From DAOTTX01 sp034437515 (GTDB lineage Bacteria > Chloroflexota > Anaerolineae > Aggregatilineales > Phototrophicaceae), in the NCBI GenBank assembly GCA_034437515.1, contig DAOTTX010000176.1, positions 1 to 42,630 on the forward strand: a DNA stretch of 42,630 nucleotides, written 5' to 3'. Numbering within the stretch: the first letter of the stretch is position 1; each line of letters opens with the position of its first letter. This document shows, piece after piece, positions 7,831 through 16,839 of this stretch. The notes under the pieces were generated by a model. That model was not told the DNA's origin. It ran no database searches and saw nothing but the letters and a program-made list of their open reading frames with translations. The position numbers and the translations under genes are program-made.

Positions 7831-10800
7831 ATGCAACAATACGAGGAACTCGACCAATCCATCGGCAGCCGCTACAAGATCTTGAACCGCATCGGTCAGG
7901 GAGGGATGGGGCGTGTCTATCGTGTTTTGGATCGCCTGACCCAACAGCATATCGCGCTTAAACAAGTCACGACACCCGGCGAACAACTCGAATTCGCTTC
8001 TAGCGGCGCAAGTATTGACTTTCGGCTGGCCTTAGCGCAGGAGTTCAAAACTCTCGCTAGCCTGCGCCATCCGAACATCATCAGTGTGCTGGACTACGGC
8101 TTCAATGCCGAGCGCCAACCTTACTACACGATGGAGTTGCTGGAAGATGCGCAAACGATCATCGAAGCGGTAAGCGACCGCTCACCAGCGGAAAAAACCG
8201 ATCTGCTGATCCAGACTTTGCAGGCACTCGCCTACCTGCACCGGCGCGGCATCATCCACCGTGACGTTAAGCCAGATAATGTCATGATCAAAAACGGTCA
8301 GGTAAAAGTGCTGGATTTTGGGTTGGCCGTAGCACGACAATACCTCGGCGATAGCAGCCCGGAAGCGGATGAAGGCGTGATTGGCACGCTGGCATACATG
8401 GCTCCCGAAGTCATCCAGAGCGCCCCCGCCAGCGAACGCTCCGACCTGTACGCGGTCGGTGTCATCGCCTACGAGATGTTCGCCGGTGAGCATCCCTTTG
8501 ACGTGAAGAACATCGGCAATCTCATCCGTGATACCGTGATGACCGCGCCGGATTTCGACCGACTCGATGTCGCCGCGCCTTTACTGGAAATCATCCAGCG
8601 ATTGCTCGCTAAAAATCCTGCCGACCGCTACCCCAGTGCCCGTGCGACCATCCAGAGCTACATCGAGATGACCGGCAATATCATTCAATTCGAGACGGAA
8701 AACATCCGCGAGAGTTACCTGCAAGCGGCGACGTTCGTCGGACGTCAGATAGAATTAGAACGCCTGACGGACGCGCTGCATAAAATTGTCCCTAAACGTC
8801 ACATTGAACCCGAAAACATCCCGCCGCCGGAGGGTAGCGTATGGCTCATCGGCGGGGAGTCAGGCGTGGGTAAGTCTCGTCTGATGGAAGAACTACGCTC
8901 ACAGGCGTTGGTCGAGGGGGCGCTGGTGCTGCGGGGGCAAGCGGTGGAACGCGGCGGTTCGTCCTATCAACTGTGGCGGGATGTGCTGCGCTATTTGTGT
9001 CTGCAAACCACGCTAAGTGATATAGAGGCGAGTGTGCTGCGGTCGCTGGTGCCGGATATTGAAACGGTGATCGGCAGGCCCGTTGAGCCGCCGCCGGAGG
9101 TCGATGCGCAGGCGGCAGAACTGCGGTTGATCGGTGTCATCGAGCGTGTGTTCCGTCGTCAGATGCAGCCGACCGTCGTCCTGTTGGAAGACCTGCAATG
9201 GGCAGTGGAAGGGCTGAAGGTCATCAAAGCCTTGAGTCGTATGGTTGACGAACTGCCCTTGATGTTGATCGGCAGTTACCGCGAGGACGATGCCCCACAG
9301 ATCGCCGATGAGTTGATCGAAGCAGAACTCATCATCCTAGACCGGCTGACCAACGAGGAAATCGAAACCCTCAGCGCCTCGATGCTAGGGCCTATCGGCA
9401 AACAGGAGGAAGTGCTGCAATTCCTCGAACGAGAAACCGAAGGCAACGTCTTTTTTATCGTCGAGGTGGTGCGGGCATTGGCGGAAGAAGCCGGTCAGCT
9501 TGACGACATCGGACGAATGACGCTGCCCGAAGGGGTGTTTGCACGCGGCATGAAGACCATCGTGCAGCACCGGCTTAACCGCCTGCCGGAAGAAGCCCTA
9601 CGGTTGTTACAGGTCGCTGCGATTGGTGGGCGTGAGCTTGACCTCAACATTTTGCAGGTCGTCCCGTCGGAGATGAGCTTCGACGATTGGCTTTATGTGT
9701 GCGAGATGCAAACCGTGCTAGAGATCGAAGACAACCGCTGGCGTTTCGTCCATGATAAGCTGCGTGAACAACTACTCAACGACCTCTCCGAAGAAGCTAA
9801 AGCCGCCCTGCATCAATACTACGCCGAAGCCATCGAAGAAGTTTACGCCAGCGACCCCAACTGGACGATGAAGCTGGTGCATCACTGGGAAAATGCTAAA
9901 TTGATGGATAAGGTCGCCCATTACACCGCCCTTGCCGGTGAAGAAGCCCTGGTCGGCAGCGCCTACACCAAAGCCATCTATTTTCTGGAACGCTCACTCT
10001 CGTTACATCGTTTCAAGACCGGCACCCGTGATGTGCAGGCCAATCTGGAACGTCAGATCGCAGAAGCCAAATATGGCCTGGGAGACGTCGGCGAGAGCTT
10101 GCACCACATCCGGCGGGCACTGCGTTTGATGGATATGACCGGTATCTCCACCGAACCCTGGCAGATCCGTGTGCGATTGTTGCAGCAATTGGGCTGGCAG
10201 CTCGCCCACCGTCTGTTGCCGGGTGTCTTTCTCGGCAACGCCGCCGATCAGTCGAAGCAAATGCTGCGGGCGACCGTGCTTTACATTCAAGCGGCACAAT
10301 CTCATATGTTCCGGGGGAATACCATACCAGCAGTCCTCGCGGCACTGTATGCGCTGAACACAGCGGAGAAAGCCGCGCCGTCGGTCGAACTGGCATACAG
10401 TTACTCAGCATCGGCTATCGCAACCGGCATCCTGGGCTGGCACGGCCTCAGCCGACGATACCTGCAACGGGCGATGGAAACACTGGAACTCGTCGGCGAA
10501 ACACGCACGCAGATCGTCGCGTTGGCGTACCATGCGGCGGCAACGGCCTGGGTCGGTCTGGCGGAGTTGGATAAAGCCGATGAGAACGCGCACCGTGCTT
10601 GCAGCATCTTTGACGACATCGGTGACCAGCAACGTTGGGGCGAGGCGCGCGCGAACCAGGCGTTCATCGCCATGCGACGTGGTGACTTTGCCGACGCAGT
10701 CGAACATCGTAAAGCCCTTTACGAGCGGACAAAACGCACCGACATGACTCGTGGGGAGATATGGGCGCTCAGCGGGTTGGCGCAGGCGACTATACGCCTG

Positions 10801-11397
10801 GGTGATCTCGACGCTGCAAGCGATTACCTGGAACGGCGCAGCAGATTGATCGACGATCCCGAAAATGCGAACGGCAGTTTCACACGCATGACCTATCATG
10901 CGCTGTTGCACTATCGGTCAGGCGAGCTTGATATGGCGCGGCAGGTCGCGTGGGAAGCAATCGAAGAACTACCCTCCGTAGGCTACACTCAGGTGCATGA
11001 CTTTAACGCCTATTTCGACACCATCGAGGCTTGTTTGGGGCTGTGGGCAGAGGGTGATGTCACCTTCAAGACACCCGTTGCGGAAATGCTAAAGTTGGTC
11101 GAACCTTTTGTGAGAAGTTACCCGGTCGCGGAGCCACGCTTTCTGCTGTGGCGGGGCTTGCAATCGCAGCTACAAGACCGAACCGGGGCCGCCTTGCGTG
11201 ACTGGAAGCGATCCGCCGAACTCGCTGCGAAATATCAGATGCGTTACGACGAAGCCCTGGCACTCTATCACCTCGGCCTTTATGGGCGCACAAAAGACCG
11301 TTCGGCGCGGCTCGAACGGGCGAGAACACTTTTTGCGGCATGTGACGCCGCCTGGGATCTCAAGCAGATGAGGGACAGCGTCCCTCATCCCTCGTGA
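7831..11397 (+). CDS. Ser/Thr protein kinase fused to AAA-type ATPase and TPR domain
   Basis: A 1188-residue multidomain signalling protein. Residues about 12-275 are a Hanks-type kinase with all key residues: glycine loop GQGGMG (22-27), Lys44 in IALK, HRDVKPDN (143-150) with catalytic Asp145, DFG (162-164) and YMAPEV. It is followed by an ORC1/AAA_16-type ATPase opening FVGRQIELERL, with Walker A GGESGVGKS (341-349) and a Walker B-like VVLLEDLQWA. The last 550 residues are TPR-like helices. This is the kinase-STAND layout of large bacterial regulators: the ATPase is thought to act as a switch and the TPR as a sensor. There is no membrane helix, so it should be cytoplasmic. No strong ribosome-binding site is visible, and no obvious substrate gene is adjacent. 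Confidence 0.93.
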   Translation: MQQYEELDQSIGSRYKILNRIGQGGMGRVYRVLDRLTQQHIALKQVTTPGEQLEFASSGASIDFRLALAQEFKTLASLRHPNIISVLDYGFNAERQPYYTMELLEDAQTIIEAVSDRSPAEKTDLLIQTLQALAYLHRRGIIHRDVKPDNVMIKNGQVKVLDFGLAVARQYLGDSSPEADEGVIGTLAYMAPEVIQSAPASERSDLYAVGVIAYEMFAGEHPFDVKNIGNLIRDTVMTAPDFDRLDVAAPLLEIIQRLLAKNPADRYPSARATIQSYIEMTGNIIQFETENIRESYLQAATFVGRQIELERLTDALHKIVPKRHIEPENIPPPEGSVWLIGGESGVGKSRLMEELRSQALVEGALVLRGQAVERGGSSYQLWRDVLRYLCLQTTLSDIEASVLRSLVPDIETVIGRPVEPPPEVDAQAAELRLIGVIERVFRRQMQPTVVLLEDLQWAVEGLKVIKALSRMVDELPLMLIGSYREDDAPQIADELIEAELIILDRLTNEEIETLSASMLGPIGKQEEVLQFLERETEGNVFFIVEVVRALAEEAGQLDDIGRMTLPEGVFARGMKTIVQHRLNRLPEEALRLLQVAAIGGRELDLNILQVVPSEMSFDDWLYVCEMQTVLEIEDNRWRFVHDKLREQLLNDLSEEAKAALHQYYAEAIEEVYASDPNWTMKLVHHWENAKLMDKVAHYTALAGEEALVGSAYTKAIYFLERSLSLHRFKTGTRDVQANLERQIAEAKYGLGDVGESLHHIRRALRLMDMTGISTEPWQIRVRLLQQLGWQLAHRLLPGVFLGNAADQSKQMLRATVLYIQAAQSHMFRGNTIPAVLAALYALNTAEKAAPSVELAYSYSASAIATGILGWHGLSRRYLQRAMETLELVGETRTQIVALAYHAAATAWVGLAELDKADENAHRACSIFDDIGDQQRWGEARANQAFIAMRRGDFADAVEHRKALYERTKRTDMTRGEIWALSGLAQATIRLGDLDAASDYLERRSRLIDDPENANGSFTRMTYHALLHYRSGELDMARQVAWEAIEELPSVGYTQVHDFNAYFDTIEACLGLWAEGDVTFKTPVAEMLKLVEPFVRSYPVAEPRFLLWRGLQSQLQDRTGAALRDWKRSAELAAKYQMRYDEALALYHLGLYGRTKDRSARLERARTLFAACDAAWDLKQMRDSVPHPS

Positions 11398-11403
11398 AGC
11401 TGA

Positions 11404-12192
11404 CTACCACACATTATGAAATTCCAGCATCAGACGGAGCTGTTCGTATTCTTGCGGTTGCTTGATGATGTCACCATCGACGATCACGGCGTCGGTGCCG
11501 TATTCGACCACTGCCGAGATGTCTTCGAGCGTTTTCAGGCAGCCGGTCGGCATCACACGGGTGTTAAACGGCAGGTGCTTATGGAGCAGTTCAAACAACG
11601 GTAGATCACGCTGACGGTTGAAGAACAAATCATCACCGATGGCGATCACATGCGGGCTGAGTTCGGCGGCGACGGCGAGATCGTCTTCTGTGCTGACCTG
11701 AACGATAGCCGTCATACGCCAACGCTGCGTGATGCTGACCAGACGCCGCAGTTGGACGTAATCCAGAATGGCGGCGTAGAGCATAATAGCGGAGGCACCC
11801 GCCGCGCGTGCTTCCGCGACGTGATATTCCGTGAGGATATAATCCTGACAGATGACCGGCGTCCGCTGCACCCCGCGTGAAACCAGCAGCATGTCATCCA
11901 TGCCTTTGGTGTAAATGCTCTTATCAGTAAAGAGTGAAACCGCGTCCACACCATTTCGCACATAACGCAGCGCCGCAGCGACCGGATCATACATTTCTGT
12001 ATAACGAATTTGCCCGACTAGCGTAACGTGGTTGCCCCCGGTGACGATATTCAACACCGGCTTCGGCCTTTGCTGCATATCCGCCAGGGCGATGACCGCT
12101 TCACTAGGTGTTTTTTCTTGTCGTAAGTCGAGGTACCGTTGTTTCGCATTGACAATGGCCGGCACATCGATCTCAATTTCTTTAGTCGTCAT
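11404..12192 (-). CDS. TrpC-like (indole-3-glycerol-phosphate synthase) barrel with lost catalytic residues
   Basis: A 262-residue protein that aligns along its length with indole-3-glycerol-phosphate synthase, the (beta/alpha)8 enzyme of tryptophan synthesis: GVDAVSLFTD, YTKGMDDMLLVSR, PVICQDYILTEYHVAEARAAGASAIML. The family's catalytic residues are replaced. The usual E-I-K of strand 1 reads Q61-I-R63, the general-acid Lys of KDF is Gln116 in CQDY, and the Glu of VEVH is Gln165 in VQVS. The Asn of INNRDL and the Glu of SESG are also not conserved. A catalytically dead paralogue is inferred. ATG at 12192 with GGGTGA upstream is preferred to a TTG at 12216. No other trp gene is nearby. Confidence 0.75.
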   Translation of the reverse strand: MTTKEIEIDVPAIVNAKQRYLDLRQEKTPSEAVIALADMQQRPKPVLNIVTGGNHVTLVGQIRYTEMYDPVAAALRYVRNGVDAVSLFTDKSIYTKGMDDMLLVSRGVQRTPVICQDYILTEYHVAEARAAGASAIMLYAAILDYVQLRRLVSITQRWRMTAIVQVSTEDDLAVAAELSPHVIAIGDDLFFNRQRDLPLFELLHKHLPFNTRVMPTGCLKTLEDISAVVEYGTDAVIVDGDIIKQPQEYEQLRLMLEFHNVW

Positions 12193-12672
12193 ACGTTCAC
12201 CCGCTTTTTCGATCAACTCTTATTGTAAACCGTTTTCGTCATTTGCGGGGAACCAATCACGCTTACCTGCCCGGCCCCACCAGCCGAACATCCATCCCTG
12301 GTGTGGGCTTGCCGTAAGACCGCACTCAAGCGATGATAATTCTTGCGAATGAGCGGTCATCAAACGCTCATACTAATTTACACTTTGTTAAAACTTCGCC
12401 AACATCAACGTAATACCTCATCCATAACATATGATTACACACATACAGAGCGTACATGCGTTATCTGACCAGACTTTCTTCCCCCATGCAAATCTCCCTC
12501 GATAACGCACAACACCAGACGCACTCAGGTGCGTCTGTTCCATTCTAAAGATAACGGGTGTCACACCAGTGACCCTCATCACATAAAGAAGTGATATTCG
12601 CTACTATCCCCCACCTACCCGTTCGGTGATAATAGAGTCATCAACGGAAGCAATCCACCAGGGGGTGCCAAG
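12193..12672. other. 480-base gap without a recognisable gene
   Basis: I see no convincing open frame on either strand. It contains a perfect hairpin (12516-12537), a second weaker hairpin around GGGTGTCAC/GTGACCC (12556-12574), and a GATAAT at 12627-12632 that could be the -10 box for the membrane protein at 12673. Confidence 0.5.
12516..12537. other. Perfect 9-bp hairpin in intergenic gap
   Basis: CAGACGCAC (12516-12524), a TCAG loop, then GTGCGTCTG (12529-12537). It lies more than 300 bases upstream of the leftward TrpC-like gene and 135 bases before the rightward gene at 12673. It has no T-tract, so it is not a classic terminator; a leader structure or inverted-repeat binding site is possible. 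Confidence 0.4.
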
Positions 12673-13029
12673 ATGCAGACCTTACGCAACCGGCATACAC
12701 CCGAAATGAGGGTGATGCTCAGAACGCTCCAGATCGTCGCTTTAGCCGGACTTGTGATCGGCATTGTGACACTGGCGAAGGCCACCGCACCTTATGCGGA
12801 ATGGAGGCTAATGCTTTACATCTCCTGGTTTGCAATCGCAGTTATTAGTGCGGAAGCAATTCTCTATTGGCTGAAGGCGGGCGTTCATGCCTTACTCGGT
12901 ATGACCCTGCTGGTCACGTTAATCGAATTGGTGAGCGGCAGCGCGAGCCTGGGCGGCGCAAGCCTGGGGCTGCTGATGATCGTGATCCTCGTGGGGTACC
13001 TCTACCCTCTACGTAACCAGTTCGACTAA
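12673..13029 (+). CDS. Small four-helix membrane protein, unknown function
   Basis: A 118-residue hydrophobic protein. About four membrane helices can be picked out: around residues 19-36 (IVALAGLVIGIVTLA), 45-65 (LMLYISWFAIAVISAEAILYW), 70-88 (ALLGMTLLVTLIEL) and 95-112 (LGLLMIVILVGYLYPL), with a short basic N-terminus. An AGGGGG ribosome-binding site precedes the ATG. It is monocistronic: a hairpin terminator follows at 13050. I do not recognise the family and no function can be given. Confidence 0.75.
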   Translation: MQTLRNRHTPEMRVMLRTLQIVALAGLVIGIVTLAKATAPYAEWRLMLYISWFAIAVISAEAILYWLKAGVHALLGMTLLVTLIELVSGSASLGGASLGLLMIVILVGYLYPLRNQFD

Positions 13030-13049
13030 CCCGCACACATACGATGCGG

Positions 13050-13081
13050 CGAGCGCCCTCAATTTTGAGGACGCTCGTTTG
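13050..13081 (+). terminator. Intrinsic terminator after the small membrane protein
   Basis: CGAGCG (13050-13055) pairs with CGCTCG (13072-13077) and CCTCA (13057-13061) with TGAGG (13066-13070), with one C/A mismatch and an ATTT loop. A short TTT follows. It separates the membrane protein from the cyclase operon. Confidence 0.7.
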
Positions 13082-13189
13082 CGTTGCATGGATGGTTCAA
13101 TCGCGTTTGTGATTCGTTATCTCGCTTGCAGGTGATGTTTAGTCCAAGTATACTGCAACTATGCTACCCGTTTTTGCGGAAATATTTCT

Positions 13190-14941
13190 ATGACGTCCAA
13201 GCAGCAATCAACGATCATCAGCGAACTACGCAAGGTCAAGTCTCTGGTTGAAGAAACGGCGACTTCCCTACGCAGCCAGCGAGAAATTCTCAAAAAACGA
13301 GGGATGAACCTGCCACCGATGGTCATGCAGTCCATCGCCTCACTGACGAAAGACCTCGCTACACTCGAGACGGACATCTTCGGGGAGCAGACCGAACTCG
13401 GTCAACTGCGTTTCCTGGTCGATACATCGTCGCTGACCAACTCTTCCTTAGACCTCGACACCGTGTTAGAACAGGCCATAGACGTGGTCATCAATTTGAC
13501 CAACGCCGAACGCGGGTATTTGATCCTGGTGGAGCCGGAAACGGGCGAATTACACTTCCGTGTGACGCGAGAAAGTGACCTCACGCCCAAGCAGGGCAGC
13601 AGCGAAGCCCCGCAGATCAGCCAGACGATTCTACGCGATGTGGTCGAAACCGGCGAACCGCTGCTTGCGGACAACGCCTACAAGGACGAACGCCTGCAAA
13701 GCGGTATGAGCATCGCCGCGATGACGCTACGCTCGGTGTTGTGCGTGCCACTGAAGTACAAAGACGAGATCATCGGTGTGGTGTACGTCGATAACCGGCT
13801 GCGCTCCGGTGTGTTTGAAGAACGTGAGAAAAACCTGATGCTGGCGTTCGCCAATCAAGCCGCCGTCGCCATCGAGAACGCCCGTCTGTATGAGCGCATC
13901 CAACATTCGCTCAACGAAATCCGCGAGGTCAAAGAACTGCTCGATAGCGTGTTCGCCTCGATTGGTAGCGGCGTCATCACGGCGAATTACGAAAACAACA
14001 TCATGGACTTTAACCGTGCCGCCGGTGAAATCCTGCAACGCGATGTGGAACAAGCCCTGGGTGCGAAACTGGCGACCGTGCTTTCCGGCGTCAGCGCAGA
14101 TCTGGAAGCTCATTTAGTCTCCGTGCGTGAAAACCGGAACAGCCAGGTCTTAGAGGCCGAAATGGAGATCGGCTCACGCGGGCGGGTGGCGCTCAACATG
14201 AAGGTCAGCCCGTTGCAAGACAAGGTACGCGGCACTCAGGGGATCGCAATGGTGCTCGACGATGTGACTGCACAACGCGGACGTGAGGAAATGCTCACGG
14301 TCATGAAGCGTTATCTGCCGCCGGAGATGGTCGATAACATTCACACGATCTCCAAACTTGACCTGGGTGGGGTACGGCACGAAGTCACCTGTATGTTCGT
14401 GGATGTCCGCCCGGTTGATACCTTCCCCGAAGGTTTTCGCCCGCAGCAGATTATGGAAGAACTCAATATTTACTTCGCCCGTGCGACGGATGTGATCCAT
14501 GCGGCGAAGGGGGTGATCGACAAATACATGGGCACGGAAATCATGGCGTTGTTCAACACCCAGTTGAACCCCATGCCCAACCACGCACAGATCGCGCTTG
14601 AGGTGGCTCTCAGTATCCGGGAGGCGCTGACCGCGCTTTACGACGAACTTGGCATCGACCCGCAGCCACATTATTATCGTGTGGGCATCCATAGTGGTGT
14701 CGCCACGCTCGGCAACGTGGGCAGCATGAACCGGCGCGAATTTACCGCCATCGGTGATACGATCAACCTGACCAAACGTCTGGAAGAAAATGCCAGCGCC
14801 GGGCAGATCATCGTCAGCGAACACTTACAGCAAAAACTGGTGACAGCGGATGTCTCGAAAATCCGCTTTGAAGAACGTGACCCGCTCAAGGTCAAGGGCC
14901 GCCAGCAAAAGACACGGATTTACGAGGTTTTCAGAGCCTGA
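13190..14941 (+). CDS. GAF-PAS-class III nucleotide cyclase, C2-like subunit lacking one metal Asp
   Basis: A 583-residue cytoplasmic protein: an N-terminal helical segment (1-75) with LRSQREIL, a GAF domain (about 75-225; AERGYLIL, NAYKDERLQ, NQAAVAIENARLYE), a PAS-like domain (about 235-350) and a class III cyclase domain (about 375-583). In the cyclase domain the first metal residue Asp405 is kept (FVDVR). The second is replaced: the canonical K-x-x-G-D reads KYMGT with Thr449. The substrate-binding Lys445 and Thr519 and the transition-state Asn526 and Arg530 (GDTINLTKRLE) are retained. This is the residue pattern of the C2 half of animal adenylyl cyclases. Alone it should be weak or inactive. 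Its stop overlaps the start of the next cyclase by one base (TGATG), so the two are translationally coupled. Confidence 0.92.
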   Translation: MTSKQQSTIISELRKVKSLVEETATSLRSQREILKKRGMNLPPMVMQSIASLTKDLATLETDIFGEQTELGQLRFLVDTSSLTNSSLDLDTVLEQAIDVVINLTNAERGYLILVEPETGELHFRVTRESDLTPKQGSSEAPQISQTILRDVVETGEPLLADNAYKDERLQSGMSIAAMTLRSVLCVPLKYKDEIIGVVYVDNRLRSGVFEEREKNLMLAFANQAAVAIENARLYERIQHSLNEIREVKELLDSVFASIGSGVITANYENNIMDFNRAAGEILQRDVEQALGAKLATVLSGVSADLEAHLVSVRENRNSQVLEAEMEIGSRGRVALNMKVSPLQDKVRGTQGIAMVLDDVTAQRGREEMLTVMKRYLPPEMVDNIHTISKLDLGGVRHEVTCMFVDVRPVDTFPEGFRPQQIMEELNIYFARATDVIHAAKGVIDKYMGTEIMALFNTQLNPMPNHAQIALEVALSIREALTALYDELGIDPQPHYYRVGIHSGVATLGNVGSMNRREFTAIGDTINLTKRLEENASAGQIIVSEHLQQKLVTADVSKIRFEERDPLKVKGRQQKTRIYEVFRA

Positions 14942-16839
14942 TGTCTCACGATAAAACACAATTCCAGCCCAGCGTCGAACCAGGGTCGGACGGCCCACTT
15001 CCCATTCAAGAACATATCCGCAAGATCGTTCACCGCATTAGCGACCTGACGGACTTATTACGCAGCCAGCGCGAGATCCTCGCTAAGCGAGCGGTCAGTC
15101 TGCCGAGCGGCTCACTGGATAATCTGCGCCAGGTCAAGCAGAAGATCGACTTGTTGGCGCGAGACCTGGTACGCTCTCAGGTCGAGCTGCGCCAACTGCG
15201 TGCGTTAGCGGAGACAACCTCGCTGATTAACTCCACTTTGGAAACCGATGTGGTGCTCAATCAGGTGATGGATACCGTCATCCAACTGACCGGCGCGGAA
15301 CGTGGTTACATCGTGATGAAAAACCGCGAGACCGACGAACTCGACCAGTTCCGTGTGGCGCGTGGCCTGGATGCGGAGATACTTTCCGGTCAAAAACAGA
15401 CCGACGACCCCAGCGCCAACAAGAAAAAGAACGAGTTCATCGTCAGCAAGACGATTGTGAACGATGTCGCCAACACCGGCGAACCGGTACTCACCGACAA
15501 CGCCAGCACCGACGAACGTTATCAAGGGCAGCAGAGCATCGTCGGCTTTGCGTTGCGTAGCATCCTCGCGGTGCCGCTGAAAGTGCGCGGCGAGGTCATC
15601 GGCGTGGTGTATTGTGACAATCGTGTGCTTTCCGGCTTATTTCAAGATAACGACCGGGATATTCTGGTCGCATTTGCCAATCAAGCCGGGGTCGCCATCG
15701 AGAACGCCCGTCTGTTTGAGGAAGCCCGCGCCCAACTCGGCAACCTCACTGAAATGCGTGACTTGATGAACAACATCTTCGACTCCATCATCAGCGGTGT
15801 GGTTACGACCGATGCGAACGGCAACATCTTAACGGCGAACGCCGCCGCCCGGCAAATCCTCGATCGTGAAGACTTCGACGGACAAAACCTACGCGATGTC
15901 GTCCCGGCGATGGATGACCAGCAAGAGGTCTACGGGATCTTAAATGATGTGTTGACTAAAAATGAACAGCATCTGCTCAATGTTGAGCCGCAACTCGCCG
16001 ACGGGCGCAGAGGTTACTGGCGGCTGGTCGTCAGCCCGCTACGTGATGACGAGGGCAGCGGTCAAGGGTTGGCAATTGTGATTGATGACCTGACCGAACA
16101 GCGAGAACGTGAGGCGCAACTTACCGAAGTCCGGCGTTATCTACCGCTGGCACTTGTGGAAAACATCCGCAGCCTCGCTGATGTGGACATCAAGGGGCAG
16201 GAACGTGAGATCACGATGATCGCCACCGATGTGCGCGGCTTTACTTCGTTTAGCGAACTGCTGCAACCCGAAGAACTGATGGAAATCATCAACAAGTATC
16301 TGAGCCTCGCCAGTGATGCTATCAACCTCTACGAAGGCATTGTGGATAAATATGCCGGGGACGCCGTCACCGGATTGTATAACACGCAGTTGAACCCCCA
16401 ACCCGACCACGCCATCCGGGCGGTGCGGGCGGCGATGAGTATCATCTACGACCTCTATGCACTGCATGAGGTACTGCCAGAAGAACAGCGCCTATATTAC
16501 GGTATCGGTGTGCATACTGGCCCGGCCTACCTGGGGAACGTCGGCGGTACGGATCGCAAGGAATTCTCCGCATTGGGTGAGGCGGCGACTATCAGCAAAA
16601 TCCTCGAAGGGCAAGCTGGCCCCGGCGAGATCATCATCAGTGAGGCGACCTACGAACTCATCAAAGATCAATTTGAGTGTGAAGCCCATGAGCCGAACCC
16701 CGACAAACTCAAGGGAAACACCGAAATCACAAAAATCTACAAGGTGACCAAGCGCAAACGCGGTTCCTCCAAATCCGCTATGCTGCTTGACCCCGAACTT
16801 GCCGACTTAATGAAGGAATTGGGCGAAGACACCAAGTGA
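14941..16839 (+). CDS. GAF-PAS-class III nucleotide cyclase, C1-like subunit lacking transition-state Asn/Arg
   Basis: A 632-residue paralogue of the preceding gene with the same order: helical LRSQREIL segment, GAF (about 85-255), PAS (265-380), cyclase (400-600) and a short charged tail. Both metal-binding aspartates are present, Asp430 in ATDVRGFTSF and Asp474 in KYAGDAV, with Lys470. The helix that should carry the transition-state residues reads GEAATISKILE, so the canonical Asn is Thr550 and the canonical Arg is Ile554. This is the C1 pattern of split cyclases and complements the first gene. The simplest inference is an obligate heterodimer with one active site, controlled by the GAF and PAS domains. 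Whether it makes cAMP or cGMP is not certain; Lys/Thr in the partner favours cAMP. It overlaps the next gene by 4 bases. Confidence 0.93.
   Translation: MSHDKTQFQPSVEPGSDGPLPIQEHIRKIVHRISDLTDLLRSQREILAKRAVSLPSGSLDNLRQVKQKIDLLARDLVRSQVELRQLRALAETTSLINSTLETDVVLNQVMDTVIQLTGAERGYIVMKNRETDELDQFRVARGLDAEILSGQKQTDDPSANKKKNEFIVSKTIVNDVANTGEPVLTDNASTDERYQGQQSIVGFALRSILAVPLKVRGEVIGVVYCDNRVLSGLFQDNDRDILVAFANQAGVAIENARLFEEARAQLGNLTEMRDLMNNIFDSIISGVVTTDANGNILTANAAARQILDREDFDGQNLRDVVPAMDDQQEVYGILNDVLTKNEQHLLNVEPQLADGRRGYWRLVVSPLRDDEGSGQGLAIVIDDLTEQREREAQLTEVRRYLPLALVENIRSLADVDIKGQEREITMIATDVRGFTSFSELLQPEELMEIINKYLSLASDAINLYEGIVDKYAGDAVTGLYNTQLNPQPDHAIRAVRAAMSIIYDLYALHEVLPEEQRLYYGIGVHTGPAYLGNVGGTDRKEFSALGEAATISKILEGQAGPGEIIISEATYELIKDQFECEAHEPNPDKLKGNTEITKIYKVTKRKRGSSKSAMLLDPELADLMKELGEDTK

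Noticed and set aside
14174..14824. A 216-residue reverse frame within the first cyclase
   Set aside because: It is antisense to the cyclase domain and shows no protein-like features.
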